From contig NC_072895.1 of the NCBI RefSeq assembly GCF_027943255.1, positions 20,186,001-20,250,000 on the forward strand: 64,000 bases of DNA, given 5' to 3'. The DNA is from Anastrepha obliqua. Its lineage: Eukaryota; Arthropoda; Insecta; Diptera; Tephritidae. Shown here one piece after another: positions 10,235 through 21,873 of this stretch. A model generated the notes under the pieces. That model was given only the letters and a program-made list of their open reading frames with translations. It was not told the DNA's origin and searched no databases. The stretch's first letter is position 1. Each line of letters begins with the position of its first letter. The translations under genes and the position numbers were made by a program.

Positions 10235-10697
10235 TCATCTGAAGTCCTCATCAACTAAATTCCATTGCTTAAATCGAGAAGCGAGTGTTTCAGATTGTCT
10301 TCCCGATAGCAGTAAATCACGAGAAAGATCCTGAAAATCTGAATTTGATACAATCTGTCGTTCTGAAGACTTAGAACCAGACGGAAAGTACTCTTCATCA
10401 TCAGGTTTATTGTTATCAGTTTGATCATCATTAGCAATGAATTGAACTTCCTTCAGTTCCTGCAGTTGAGTCAATCATATCGTCCAAGACTACGGGGTTC
10501 TTAACAGTTGCAACATCAGCATACTTTATGTGCTTTCGAGTTTTATAATGACGACCGCTTACGTCCGTTTTACAAAAATAACAATCATCTGGTTTATGAT
10601 AAGGCTGATGATGCCACATCATCGGAGAATATTGAGAAATTCGACTTTTCTGGCAACGTTTTGATTTATATCTATTGAATTTCAATGAAACAAACAA
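10235..10697 (-). pseudogene. Truncated transposase-like protein, N-terminal half, inside the 1.9-kb element
   Basis: Two overlapping minus-strand frames make one broken gene. The first (10697-10431) has the Cys pair DDCYFC followed by KTDVSG, which matches DDCYFCMVKITG in the larger copy at 50848-52511. The second (10474-10235) has FQDLSRDLLLSG and LASRFKQWNLV, matching LNDLIRDLGLSK and LASRLKERNLV there. An acidic linker lies between, as in the larger copy. A frameshift separates the frames. The N-terminal Cys cluster is degraded and the catalytic region is deleted. Just outside the gene, at 10060-10180, is a low-complexity GTAC/GGTACGGT-rich stretch. Confidence 0.75.
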
Positions 10698-10991
10698 TAA
10701 AACTTTGACGTTTTAATAAGGTTAAATTATAATAACAAACTTCTTTTGTTAATCAATGTACAGTGTGAACTTTGGTACACTTGGGAGCTTTTTCATATAT
10801 CTATTGAAAAAAAAAAATGTGCTATAATATGTCAGATAGTTTCGTAAGTTCTAGCCAGTTCTGTTGTATGCTGTACAGTGTACTCTTATGTATACATATA
10901 CACTCCAATAAATATTACGTATCTATAATAACGCATCAAAACAAGTCCTTATTCCCATTTAGCGTAAGCTATACCTACATACCAAATTAGT

Positions 10992-11404
10992 AAAAAAAAA
11001 AAAATCTTAAAACTCACAAAACTCTATTAATTTTAATTCAATTACAGTCAAATATAGCTCATTTGACGAAAAATTAAATTTACTGTTATAGTAGGGTACT
11101 AAAAAAATCCTCAATATCGGATAATATCGTAAAAATTTTGTCAAAGTTGAAAAAATAGAGAAAAAATAAAAAAAATTCCAAATACTTCCGTCTACAGTCT
11201 CGTCAGTTGTCATTTCAGAAAAAATGTCAACACACTGTCAAAAAAGCTTGTTTTTGTTCTTTCGAAGTAAAAAAGCAAATTCGAAATCGGATGGAAATTG
11301 GCGAAGTTAGGAGTTATTCTTCACATCAACCTACTGAAAAACGTGTACTATACTACAAGTTGTACTAGGTCCCCATAAAAGTATAATTTCACTGTCGCAC
11401 AGTG
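10992..11404 (-). repeat. Right inverted-repeat arm of the 1.9-kb element
   Basis: About 413 bp in inverted orientation to 9494-9983, with substitutions and short indels throughout. The level of divergence suggests an old insertion. Confidence 0.85.
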
Positions 11405-11689
11405 TTATCTACATAGCAAATTACCGAACACATTCAAAAACACATAACTCGCCAACATTTACTAAGCACTCACGAGCATCCAACTTGCCGCTCTTTAGCA
11501 ACTCTACATTTGTCTCTCTAACATGGCACACATACTAACACACTTTAACCCACATCATTTGTGAGTTGTTCCTTTGAAATTGGCTTAGCACTTCTCATAC
11601 TACACATAAAATATATACAATATATGTATACCTTAGTATAGTGTAGTGATGTTTCACATCAAAAATGTCCGTATTTACATAAAGGCTAC

Positions 11690-12190
11690 GACGGGATAAA
11701 TGGTTGTCCTTGCGAGGGGTCCACTTGAACAAATAATTAAAATTTGTGCTTTGTGATACCAAGAAGAGGAGACGGGAAACAGTAGGAAAAAAACTTGGGC
11801 CTAGACATAGTTGCCCTGGCTAAATTCATTTAGTCAAAGCTGTATAGCTTCCTCATTTTTCCTCTCATCTTTTTGAAATTTCGATACAAATCTACGGAAG
11901 CATTAAGCTTTTTAAGGCCTCAACCAAACAGTAGGATAAAGGGGAAAGGGCTGTTGGATTAAAGGATGATGACCAGCAGTGGGTTGCCAACGTTCGTAGT
12001 AACCGCTTAAAGCCAGGTATGTGCTATTGAAACCCATAATATCCGAAGGAGTAGCAAAATAGTAAGAGTCCAGATTTTTAAATCTTTACCCGACGAGAGC
12101 AGGGTAGCTGAGAAGATGGCGCTGAGATAATTCCACCTCATCCGCCAACAGCTTCTGCAGAAAAGACTTAAAGCAATCCCAAGTGTCACC
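11690..12190 (-). pseudogene. Jockey-type LINE 3' remnant
   Basis: The minus strand holds the Cys-rich tail of a Jockey-group LINE: FCRSCWRMRW followed by the degenerate equivalent of 'LLSCPALVG' and a Leu-rich end. The 11700-11790 and 12030-12190 blocks are similar to 39345-39430 and 39590-39680, in the same orientation. Both are copies of one family. Frameshifts are present. Confidence 0.55.
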
Positions 12191-12317
12191 GCATGGACAC
12201 CAATGGATTAAATCGGACGATTAACCCTCTTGGTGGAGTTGTCACTAATTCCATCATTGCTCGCAAAAGCCGAGCATCTAAAAACGAGATTGGGGAATAT
12301 TTCCGCACCCACTTCAT

Positions 12318-12450
12318 ATGGGTGTCCGAAGCATAGTGGCATACCAGAGAATTGTAAGGTACACAAATTAGCGAGAGAGGGCACTACCACTCGGCTTCCT
12401 CTTCGTACGGAGATTGTGGGTATACTCTGTTATGAGAACTTTCGCTATTT
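12318..12450 (+). pseudogene. LINE RNase H fragment
   Basis: The plus-strand frame carries HSGIPENCKVHKLAREGTT, the last catalytic block of the RNase H domain of Jockey-group LINEs (usually 'GHxGIxGNxxADxLAR'). Nothing recognisable flanks it within the frame. It lies in opposite orientation to the 11690-12190 remnant, so the junction near 12200 is a rearrangement or two separate insertions. Confidence 0.55.
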
Positions 12451-12459
12451 TGTTCAAAG

Positions 12460-13597
12460 CTGCTTTATCAACGGGGGATCACGTTTGATGCCATCTACGC
12501 CGCTTGATAATTCAAAAACTTTTTTTCATTTGCAAGAAAGCACGAAAAACTGTCGGCAAAAAATTGTGTAATATAAATGCAACAAAGCTTGGAAGCGTGC
12601 CATAAAATTCAGTGGGCTGTAAAACTGCGGTTTTGAAAATTTTCTAAATGATCCGGTTAAAAAGGATAAATTTTAGAACTGATTTCTGTTTTTTTTTTTT
12701 TAATTTGCACAAAGTTTGAACTTTGGCTTTATATGATTTTTGTGGGAGAAGGAAGTGTGTTATTATGCATAAAAAAAAATTAAAATTAAATAAGATTTTC
12801 TTGAAATTAATAGTAAAATTAATAGTTATTTAACACGGCATACCTCTACCTCTTTAAAGCAGTTTTTTTATGCCAAAGCGTTAGCCCTGCGAAAAGCAGT
12901 TCAATTTCGCGTGCATACATACATTACATACATACCCACGAGTATTTATGCTTGGCGTAATAAATTTTTTGTGTGCGACAAATAGTTTGCATTTAAACAC
13001 AAAAGCCACTGGGCATATGAAACTTTTCCTTTCGCTATTTTACTCCGCTTAAAGGCCAAACACAATTCACTTATATAATTCATCCAATTATTGCGTGCAA
13101 ATATAAAATAAAACCAATGGCTTTAGTTTTCAGAAAAACAACCCCCTTATAGAAAAAGAATAGGAGGATTATAATTTACGCCAGAAGCTTTTTGTCTCCA
13201 CGCCATGCATCGTAAATCTGCCGACATTATAAATTATCTTTTTTTTTGCCTTCTTTACTCGATTAATATGCGCTGCAGACAAGAAAAGTAATATTTTACC
13301 AGACTCATGCTGCTCCTGTGCACTTTGTCATTTTTACTATTTGTTCGAGACTGACTTTTTATTCCTTTTGTATTTATCCTCAATTTGTACATATGCCATT
13401 TGCACAGCTTAGCTTGCCGATTCTTGAAATGATCTTAATTAACTTTTTCTACAAAGAATAAATAAGTAAATCCTGCTTTCGAATTAAATGGTATAATCGC
13501 TGCGAAATGATTACAGAAAAGAAAAAAATAAATACAAATTCATTAAAAAGTAGTGAAAGCCTACAGAATAATAAACAGCTTAACTTTTTCGTTTCAG
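12460..13597. other. No gene supported; AT-rich
   Basis: I see no coding pattern on either strand. The sequence ends in a pyrimidine-rich stretch that works as an acceptor for the small exon candidate at 13598, so part of it may be an intron. Confidence 0.4.
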
Positions 13598-13647
13598 ATG
13601 TCCTGAAGAGCCAAAATCCGGATGACAAGCCACCTATCTTTTTTTAA
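13598..13647 (+). CDS. Possible small terminal exon
   Basis: TTTTTCGTTTCAG gives a strong 3' splice site. The frame following it reads DVLKSQNPDDKPPIFF and stops at TAA 13645-13647. The hydrophilic peptide and good acceptor look like the last coding exon of a plus-strand gene, but no upstream exon is identifiable and the length is very short. It could be chance. Confidence 0.25.
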
Positions 13648-13774
13648 GACGCTTTCTTTGGTGTCACACTACTAAAAAAAAATGTGTAAAAAAAAACAAA
13701 ATTATTTTTGTATACTATTTGATGTCAATAATAACATACTGTAAAATCAAAACGATCGCATTTTATTTTCTTAA

Positions 13775-14241
13775 GGGGACAGATACCTGTGAAATTTCGA
13801 AATTTTTTTTTTCTGAAATGTTAATATAATCCTTTAAGAATATGTCAAAAAAATGTTAGAACGTAAATTTAAGTTTTTCTTATATTAAAGATCGTCAACC
13901 GTGACGACTCTACTCTTTGCGTTCGAGCGCTGGGAGAGGCATAGTTACTATGCCGACTTTGGACGCGTTTTTCTCGAAACTATATTTTTCGATGTGGCGT
14001 ACACGATAACTCGAAAAGTTATTCACCGATCTCCCCGAAAAGCCGCGCTGCGACATTCTTGGAAGAATTGAGTGTACATCCGCCATTTTAAATGATTAAA
14101 ATAAAAAAAAGTAAAATGTATATTATTTTAATGTATAAATAAACTATATGCCAATTTTGAAAAAAATAAATTGACTTTTTCATTTTAAATAATTTGAATG
14201 AAAATCAGGGAAAATATGGCCGTTTACTGGTATCTGTCCCC
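13775..14241. mobile_element. MITE with TTAA duplication (467 bp)
   Basis: TTAA at 13771-13774 and 14242-14245 flanks inverted ends GGGGACAGATACC and GGTATCTGTCCCC. There is no coding capacity. TTAA duplication suggests mobilisation by a piggyBac-type or Sola3-type transposase. The G-run termini differ from the usual piggyBac CCC ends, so the driver is uncertain. Confidence 0.85.
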
Positions 14242-14459
14242 TTAAAAAAAAATTCCTAAAAAATATCTATAAAAAAATTAGTGATTGACCAGACTACTAT
14301 CTCAAGAATGAAAGCCAAAACAAGGAGGTTATATGGTGAGTTTCCAAAAGATCTGTTCTAGGCATAAAAAAAGTGGAAAGTATGGCGGAGGTGGACGAGT
14401 TGTCTGGCTAATACAGCCCAGACCCAATTTGCACAGAAGATGCTATTTTGATACACCAC

Positions 14460-14581
14460 TCGTAGAACCACTGCCTTTTATCATTCGAACCACTGCTTTT
14501 CATCATTCGACCCACTGCTTTTTATCATTCCAACCAATGCTTTTTATTATACGAAACACTGCTTTTTATTAGTCGAACCAT
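14460..14581 (+). repeat. Minisatellite, 22-bp period, about 5.5 units
   Basis: The unit is close to TCGAACCACTGCTTTTTATCAT. Spacing between units is constant at 22 bp, with a few substitutions per unit. It has no obvious function. Confidence 0.85.
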
Positions 14582-14809
14582 CTTGATTTGACTATGCATC
14601 TGCCCATTTTCTTTTTTGCAATGCCTTTCAAGTTAACCATCGAGAATTTCCTCCGCATTCTATGTCACAGAGCACCCAGACTTGGGCATTCACACAAATA
14701 GTGATAGATTGTTTCCTTAAATTCTTTTTGATTGCAGCTTCTACATCTTTCGTTGTATGACCACCCCATCTTTTTGGCATGGCCTTCCTTTCCCGACGAA
14801 CAAAACTAA

Positions 14810-15230
14810 CACTCTATTAGGCCTTCATCATGTCCGTCCTAATGTATGGCGCAGAAGCGTGGCCGATGACAACATTCGATGAGGCGTCACTTGAAGTGTT
14901 TGAGAGAAAGATTCTGCGGAAGACTTTTGTACCTTTTTAAGTTGTGTCTCTTTCTACCTTTTCAAGTGTCGCAGGTGATGGAACAATGAGCTGTATGAGA
15001 TCCAGTGGCTACATTGGCTGGGTCATGTCGACCGAATGGATACAAACTCTCCGGCTCTGAAAGTATTCGATGTGGTATCAGCTGGTGGTAGCAGAGGGGA
15101 AAGAAGACCTTCTAAGCGTTGGAAAGATCAGGTGGAGAAGTATTGGGCTTCACCTGGTGTATCGAAATGGCACCATTTAGCACGAGAAAGAAACGACTGG
15201 CGCGCTTTGTTAAACAATTATTTTGCGTAA
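14810..15230 (+). pseudogene. RTE-like LINE, C-terminal reverse-transcriptase tail
   Basis: The plus strand encodes VLMYGAEAWPMTTFDEA, then FERKILRKTF. After an interruption of simple pyrimidine sequence (14930-14970), it continues to WLGHVDRMDTNSPALKVFD, SAGGSRGERRP, RWKDQVEK and a LARERNDWRALLN ending at TAA 15228-15230. This is the thumb/C-terminal part of RTE-clade ORF2. Homologous pieces lie at 35160 and, on the other strand, 52880-53530. Confidence 0.75.
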
Positions 15231-15592
15231 AACTGTACAGCTGATACATTTTTATTCTTTAATCACTTGCCGTGCTTTAACAAATCTGACTCGTGATGAA
15301 AATCTTGGCCCAAACATGAATATGGCGAGCTAGGCTCGTGAATAAACACGTAAATATGACGGGCGGAGGTGTACAGATAGTCGTATCAAACATACCATAA
15401 ACATCACGAGCCTGGGTCGTGAGTGATTGCCAGCTTCTATCTGTGCGCTACCAGAGTTAGTCACGAGTCTCATAATTGCTGTTATATCATTTCGCGCATC
15501 AGTCTGATTTCTTTACCATGCGTTGAGGCGTAACACTTGGACCCGAGTTTCGTTGAGCTAAATGGCACGGCAAGGGGTTACAAATATATTCT

Positions 15593-16515
15593 AAAAGATG
15601 GTTAAATTTCTAGGCCCGATATTGAATGTGAATCACACCTAAACGTCAAGTTTTTTCCGCATTTTATTTAACATTTTTCAATTCCAGATTAATTTAATTT
15701 GAGGCATGGAAAGATACACAATCGAGCAACGCGTTAAAGTTATTCAGGCTTATTATGAAAACGGGTGTCCAAATCAAAATGCATATCGCGCACTTCGTGA
15801 CCTCACATTTTCACCTCAGTGGATTCGTCAATAAGCAGAATTGCCGCATTTGAGCGAATGATAATCCAAGAGTGATTGCCGAAAAATCAATGCAGCCACA
15901 AAGAGTGACTGTTTGGTGCGGTTGATGGACCGGCGACATCATTGGGCCGCATTTTTTTCCAAAATGAGGCCAGTCAGGCAGTTACTGTGAATAGTGTTTG
16001 CTATCGTGAGATGATAACGAACTTGTTATGCACCGAATTGGAAGATACGGATGTGGACAATATGTGGTTTCAACAGGACGGTGCCACTTGTCACACAGCT
16101 AACGAAACAATGGCTCTTTTGTACGAAAAATTTGATGGCCGAATAATCTCACGTCGCGGCGATGACAATTGGCCGCCAAGATTATGTGATTTGACACCGT
16201 TGGACTTCTTTCTTTGGGGTTGTTTGAAAGAAAAGGTGTATGTCGATAAGCCAGCAACAATTCAAGAGCTAAAGGATGAGATAATTCGGCACATTAACGG
16301 CGTAGAACCTCAATTATGCCTCAGCTTTATCGAAAATTTGTATCATCGGATGGAAGTGTGCCGCCGAGGCCGTGGCGGTTATTTGGCCAATATTTTGTTC
16401 CATATCTAATTGAGCTATTCCAGTATTATCATAATAAAGAGAAATGACAATAATTTTTTCAAAAAATTTTATTTTATTTAAAATCAACACTGGCCCTTAA
16501 AAATTAACCAGCCTT
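15593..16515 (+). mobile_element. DD41D mariner, internal-deletion copy (family B)
   Basis: TA at 15591-15592 and 16516-16517 flanks inverted ends related to AAGGTTGGTTAAATTTC, shared with the copy at 28862. The frame starts MERYTIEQRVKVIQAYY near 15706, then jumps by deletion to the first-Asp region, where the Asp itself is lost. A 155-codon open frame (15942-16409) holds the second Asp (FQQDGATCHT) and third Asp (TPLDFFLWG) with 41 residues between, and ends in the family tail RRGRGGYLANILFH. Missing are most of the DNA-binding domain and the DEAHF block. Confidence 0.8.
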
Positions 16516-16517
16516 TA

Positions 16518-17790
16518 CTTCACTTTAATTGCCAAATTATTTTCGTAGATTTCCTTTGCAATGAAATGCCTATTTAGAGTGAACTGTACAATTTTTCAGG
16601 CTTAAAAATCTTATGCTGCCTAAGACCTTACAGAAAAGTCCCCTTTAAAATTGCCTAAAATAAAATAATTTTTCCCTTACTTTGCATGGCGTGTCAGCGA
16701 AGCTTATTTTATCTTTGCCATACATTTACACGAACGTGAGTTCAAGTCAAGCAATTAAATTGCAACGTTTACCATATGCACCCATTTTTTAAAGCACAAA
16801 CAGCCGTGAAAGTCTCGCGCGCTAAATGTGAGCCAGCACTTTTGAGACGCTCTTGCCTTCTGCTCGTACATTTACACTTAATCCTGCCCCGGAGAGCTGC
16901 ACGTAGTGCATGCATGAGATCTGCTGAAACAAAACCTCGAGTGACGTTACTAAGGCACTTCACTTGCAGCCACTTGCAAACCACTCGTTGGTGATAAAGA
17001 AAAGTGATGGGCGCAAGCTGCATAACAACAAAGGAAACGGCAAGTGGATGGGAAACAGCATTGCACGTTCGTAGTCGTAAGTGTTGAGCGCTCTAGTGCG
17101 TGATTCTACTTTAGATTCAGGCAAGTGTCACACCTTTACAGCCATGTGCACAGTGCGCACATGGAACTGCATGTACCCGGTAGAAAAAACTGTTGGGAGA
17201 GAAATTGAAATACGTTTAAGTGTAAGCGGAGTGAAGCGAACTATTCGTTTTGCGTGATTATACAAAACAAGAAACTGTTCAATTTTTGGGAAAGTTAAGG
17301 TTCTACCACTTCAGGCGCGTGAGTGTGTGCGTAACTGCCATGCGGTTGTTCAATGTGCATTTTGAATACTGCACATCATTTCACTTTGTGACAGGGAATG
17401 AGAAGCCTGCGAGTGCATTTCTACCACAGCAAATCATCTCCCGAAAACTCTTCACAAAATACGCAGCCACAAATTGGATGATAATCATTGACACTCAGCA
17501 AAAAATCTTTATTCATTAGGATGCTTCATTTCCCATACAAAAAAAAAAAATTAAATCGCTACTGTTTTAACTTCAGCGGAATGAAAAAAGAGAAATTTGT
17601 ATGCTATTACTGACTTTTTTTGTAAATTAAGTTTAAGAAGAACTTGAATAACTCAGTCAAGTCTTAAACGACTTAAACTTGTAAGGCATTTTTCGAAATG
17701 TATATTTCCACACTTCTCTTTGAGATTAAAAAAAAATTATTCAAATTTGGTTTCGAAAATATTAATATATTGATTTTGTGAATAAAACTT
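16518..17790. other. No gene supported
   Basis: The region 16770-17200 is less AT-rich than its neighbours and has overlapping open frames of 72-84 codons on both strands, which is a composition effect. I found no motif, no convincing splice-site pair and no repeat shared with the rest of the window. It could be conserved non-coding host DNA. Confidence 0.35.
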
Positions 17791-17794
17791 TTAA

Positions 17795-18532
17795 GGGGGG
17801 AGCCTGCTTTAGAGGCTTCAAAAAATCGATTTTATTTTTTTGCATAAATATCTTCCCAACCTACCCAAGAATGTGTCCTCAAAATTTCAGAAGCAAATTC
17901 AAACTATTTTCGGAGTTACAGAAGAAATTGTGAGCAAGCGCCGAGCAGGTATACGAGCGGATTTTTTATTTACGCGCGATTTCTCGGTTTTTTATTTTTA
18001 CGATGCTTCCTAATTGGCTCGAAAGATAGGGAAAAAGTTAAACGCCCTATCGAAACGAGATAACATTGATTGTATTCGGAATTAAATTCTCTTCTAGTTG
18101 AACCTAAAAAACCTTAAGAAAGTTATGATTAACCCACTTTTTAAACAATCTAAAGTGAATTTGTTTTTTCAAAAAAATTAACTTTTTTTTAATTAGCGAA
18201 AAATTGTTGAATTGCTCACTTTTTGTTTAATTTTTTTGGTTTAACTAGAAGCAATACTATACTAAAATAAAATTTGTTTTGGGTTTTTGGTTTCTGATGA
18301 CAATTGCGACCTGCATCTTTCCCGCCGCAGGACACATGCACACTCGAAGCGCCTCGGCAAAATGCTTGTACCAGGCATAATATGACATATATTTGAATAA
18401 AAAAATTTGAGAAGACTGTTGAAATATATAACAATAAAACCAGAAAGTCTTGTTTTAATCGAATATTTCTTTCTTTCCCAAAAAAATCCACGAAAAAATC
18501 GATTTTTTGAAGCCTCTAAAGCAGGCTACCCC
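17795..18532. mobile_element. MITE with TTAA duplication (738 bp)
   Basis: TTAA at 17791-17794 and 18533-18536 flanks about 38-bp inverted ends: GGGGGGAGCCTGCTTTAGAG at left and the complement of CTCTAAAGCAGGCTACCCC at right. The ends continue inward with GCTTCAAAAAATCGATTTT. There is no transposase. The minus-strand frame at 18216-18491 has no motif. Confidence 0.85.
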
Positions 18533-18739
18533 TTAAGCAAAAATTCTTTTATCTGCTGAGTTGTTTTTTTCTAAAAATATCTTTAAAAACTAATTTGATT
18601 TGTAAAAAAAAACAACAAGTTTGGTAAATCAAAATATTTTTCCGAAATATTTTGGAGGGAGTCATAAAATAAAATAAATAAAGGAATCTATAATTTGCTT
18701 ATTTGAAACTGATTATTTTTTCATTAAAAACAAGAGCAG

Positions 18740-18815
18740 AGAACCGTGTACGATGGAAGAGTCTTGTCGAGGCCCTATGTTCCCGAGAGGAGAGAACAAG
18801 GAGAAAAAACATTTC
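18740..18815 (+). pseudogene. RTE-like LINE, extreme 3' coding end
   Basis: A short plus-strand piece reads NRVRWKSLVEALCSRE, resembling the last residues of RTE ORF2 (RW..LVEALC). Nothing upstream in frame is recognisable. It is a very short relic. Confidence 0.4.
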
Positions 18816-19466
18816 ATTTAATACCAGATTTTTACCTTTCTTACTGGCTGCAATCTAGTCCTCACAAAACCACTTCGAAGTCTACACTTCAACCCGGACA
18901 CTTTTGTAAAACTTAAATTTTTCCGGCAGGGATGCACTCATATATGTATGTATGTATATGAAGATTGATATGTTATTGTGCTATAAGCGAGCATTATGTA
19001 ACTACTTAGTCAACAACTTTAGTAGGAACTATTAGGAAGTACTCGCGAACAATTTACATACATTCATTAACCCGCTTCAAACGAAACAAGACCAAAGCAT
19101 ACAAAAAAAATCAGATCTTTTTGTATTGAAGCATATTGTAATACTTTCTGTTCATTATTTGTGGTATGGCATAGAAAATTGTCGTTAGCGAATAATAGTT
19201 TTGCAAAGCTGTTACTCTTCTTTATTGATTCCTTAACCCATTCAGCGCTTCTGGTTGAGTTTAAGAAAAAAAAACATTCTTAGTCTAATGTTTGGTATTG
19301 ATTACCGATTCGGTTACTCAAGAATTCTAGAGAAGAAATATCCATACAGCAGCTTCTGTGCAAATGACGTAATTGAAGGCGCAGAGCATTGCTTTTCTGT
19401 CTGTCTGCATTTTGAAACCGAAAGGGTTGACTTGAGAATTAAGGTAGGGAAACTAACTAAGGTTAA

Positions 19467-20702
19467 GGGATCCCGGTGGTCTAGAGCTCGAAAACTTAAG
19501 GTATTTTCAGGAATACTTTTTTACAATAAAAAAATGAAAACGATACTTAAATTTCCATTTTCCACGCCTTAGAGCTGTGTGCCAGAGAATGTCTACGGAG
19601 AGGCACGCGCAGTGCCAATATTAACATTCTCTCTGACAGTCAAGCAGCTCTAAATCGCTGGATAGCTTCTCATTCCAATCAAGGTTGGTCTGGAAATGTT
19701 TTAAAATCCTCAACAGCATCAAAAAACTTTGTTACCTTGATGCCGGCTTTGGAACATGAGGGGCACGAAGGAAATGAAATTGCGGACAATTTGGCAAAAA
19801 ATTGTGCAAACACTCCCTTCATAGATCCTGAACCTTTCTGCGGGGTAAATGACTGCTTCAAAAGTGCCTTTATGCGGAAGTAGGAACAACGAGGCCTAAT
19901 CGATTACTGGAGAGTCCAATCGGGCATGCGACAATCGAAAGGACTCATAGATCCGGAACGGATAAAGGCAGAAGCAATCCTTAACCTAAGCAGAAAGGAC
20001 ATGGAATTTTACATTGAACTTCTAACAGGACACTGTAAACTTAATTATCACATGAAAAATATAGAAAGGCATAAGAAACAGCAGAACACGTTCCATGCGA
20101 CTGCCCAGCAGTGGCACGACGCAGATTAAATTAACTGGGAAATGGGGCTGTAAAGCCAAACCTCCTGGTAGAAATTTAGCCGGTAGCAGTTTTAGGATTT
20201 ATTAACACCATGAAACCGTTCGAGTAGGCTACATGGCTGCACAATAGATCTATTCAGGTCACAGTGCACAAGCAGCCAATCAATAATAATAATAATACAT
20301 TTTTTAAGCTTCAACTTTTAACTTCTTTTATACACAAAAATGGAAAAATTTTACAACATTGCGCGGTTTTGAATTTGACACTACAAAAATCGGGGTTTTC
20401 AGTTTTTTTTTTATCAAAAATACGAAGTAATTGAAATAATAATATGATTCCAGTACGGGCGATAGGCATTGTTGTTGTAAAGAATATATTAAAGTTTAAG
20501 ACGATTGGATTGAATACCAACCGGCCGAAAAAAGTCATTTCGACATAAATGAGTTTAAGTTTTGAGGTACAGGTACGCACGGGCGGTAATATTGGGAATA
20601 TCCAAATAAAAATTTTACAGTATATTCTTAAAAGCCTATTGTTATGAAATATCGAAAAAACAAAAAATGTATTTTTTGAAATTTCTAGACCACCGGGTCC
20701 CC
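19467..20702. mobile_element. MITE with TTAA duplication, interrupted by a LINE
   Basis: TTAA at 19463-19466 and 20703-20706 flanks inverted ends GGGATCCCGGTGGTCTAGAG and the complement of CTAGACCACCGGGTCCCC. The left arm (to about 19565) and right arm (from about 20298) are AT-rich non-coding MITE sequence. A 5'-truncated LINE occupies the middle. Without it the element would be about 0.5 kb, the size of the other TTAA MITEs here. Confidence 0.8.
19569..20297 (+). pseudogene. 5'-truncated LINE (RNase H and C-terminus) with TAA-repeat tail
   Basis: The plus-strand frame begins in RNase H: NINILSDSQAALNRW, then a degraded 'GHEGNEIADNLAKN' block. It continues after one stop with DYWRVQSGMRQSKG, LSRKDMEFYIELLTGHC and a short end with KNIERH before TAA. 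The 3' tail is TAATAATAATAATA (20283-20297), the type of tail used by I-clade LINEs. The zinc-finger Cys residues expected after TGHC are mostly lost. It lies wholly inside the 19467-20702 MITE. Confidence 0.75.
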
Positions 20703-20739
20703 TTAAGAGCCTGGTTTATTTTTTAAGCTTATCAAAGCA

Positions 20740-21873
20740 AATCATTGAATTTTATTATAAAAATGCGTTTTCTGTTAAGAAATTTATCGCGCGCTTCTTC
20801 CATTTTATGGTCAGTTTAATCGACCTACTGCAGCGGCTATTCGAGCTATTGTGACTAAATTTAGAACCAGAACCAAATTTACATTATTGGACATCAAACC
20901 ACCAACTCGCTTACGTAGAGTGCGAACTGAAGAAAATGTCGCAGCTGTATCAGCCAGTGTTAATGATGACCATCAATTATCGATTCGTCGCCGTTCGCAG
21001 CAATTGGGCCCCTGTTACGCCAAAAACGTGGAAAATTTTGCGAAAGGATTTAGGTGTGAAGCGTTTCAAAATACAGCTGGTGCAAGAATTGAAGTCGAAC
21101 GACCTACCGCAACGCAGAATTTTTGGTGAATGGGCTCTTGCAAAGTTGGCCGAAGATCCACTTTTTTTATCGAAAAATTGTGTTCAGCGACGAAGCTCAT
21201 ATCTGGATCAATGGGTACGTAAATAAGCAGAATTGTCGATTTTGGAGTAAAGATCAGCCAGAAGAATTGCAAGAGCTACCATTGTATCCAGAAAAGGTCA
21301 CAGTTTGGTGCAGTTTATGGGCTGGAGGTATCTTTGGATCGTACTTCTTCAAAGATACTGCGAATCGTAACGTAACTGTGAATGGTGAGCGCTACCGTGA
21401 AATGAAATCCAACTTTTTTTTGTCCAAAATGCAAGAGCTTGACGTGCTACACAGCACGCGTAACAATGGGCTTGTTGAGAGGCGAGTTCGGTGAAAATTT
21501 TATTTCACGGTCGGGACCTGTCAATTGGCCACCCAGATCGTGCAATATAACGCCTTTAGATTATTTTTTGTGGGGCTATGTTAAAGCTCCTATCTGTTCA
21601 GACAAGCCGGCTTGAATTAACGCATTGGAAGACAACATTAAAGAATTTATATGTGAGATAGCGGCCGAAACATTGGAAAGAGTATGCTAAAATTGGACTA
21701 AGCGGATGGACCATTTGAAGCGCAGTCGCGGTCAACATTTGCATGAAATAATCTTCAAACACTAAATTATATGGACTGTACTATCGATTTAAATAAAAAT
21801 TTCATGCATTTTTCTGAATTCTACATGTGTTTCTTTTGAAAAACTTTCCTATAGCTCTTAAAAACTCACCCTT
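20740..21873 (+). mobile_element. DD41D mariner, 5'-truncated and frameshifted (family C)
   Basis: The 3' end has the inverted-repeat sequence CTTAAAAACTCACCCTT next to TA (21874-21875). The 5' end is lost and starts in the N-terminus (CAAATCATTGAATTTTATTA). Frames in three registers carry the helix-turn-helix region (RRVRTEENVAAVSASVN, SIRRRSQQLG), the first Asp block (VFSDEAHIWINGYVN), then VTVWCSLWAGG and NVTVNGERYREM. The second-Asp block is damaged (DVLHSTRNNGLVERR). The C-terminal FLWGYVK region follows at about 21560. It is the sister copy of 62871-64000. Confidence 0.8.

Larger units (their letters stand above)
9494..11404 (-). mobile_element. DNA transposon with 0.41-0.49-kb inverted repeats (CMC/Chapaev-like candidate)
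   Basis: The element is bounded by CACTGTG at 9494 and CACAGTG ending 11404. Both ends are flanked by TTA (9491-9493 and 11405-11407), which reads as a 3-bp target duplication. The two arms, 9494-9983 and 10992-11404, are long imperfect inverted repeats. The interior holds a broken minus-strand gene (10697-10235) that matches the N-terminal part of the protein at 50848-52511. CACTR termini with a 2-4-bp duplication are typical of the CACTA/Mirage/Chapaev group. That assignment is inference. This copy lacks the catalytic part and would depend on an intact relative. Confidence 0.75.

Noticed and set aside
16769..17023. Overlapping 72- and 84-codon frames on opposite strands
   Set aside because: Mutual shadows in a GC-richer patch with no recognisable domain or splice signals.
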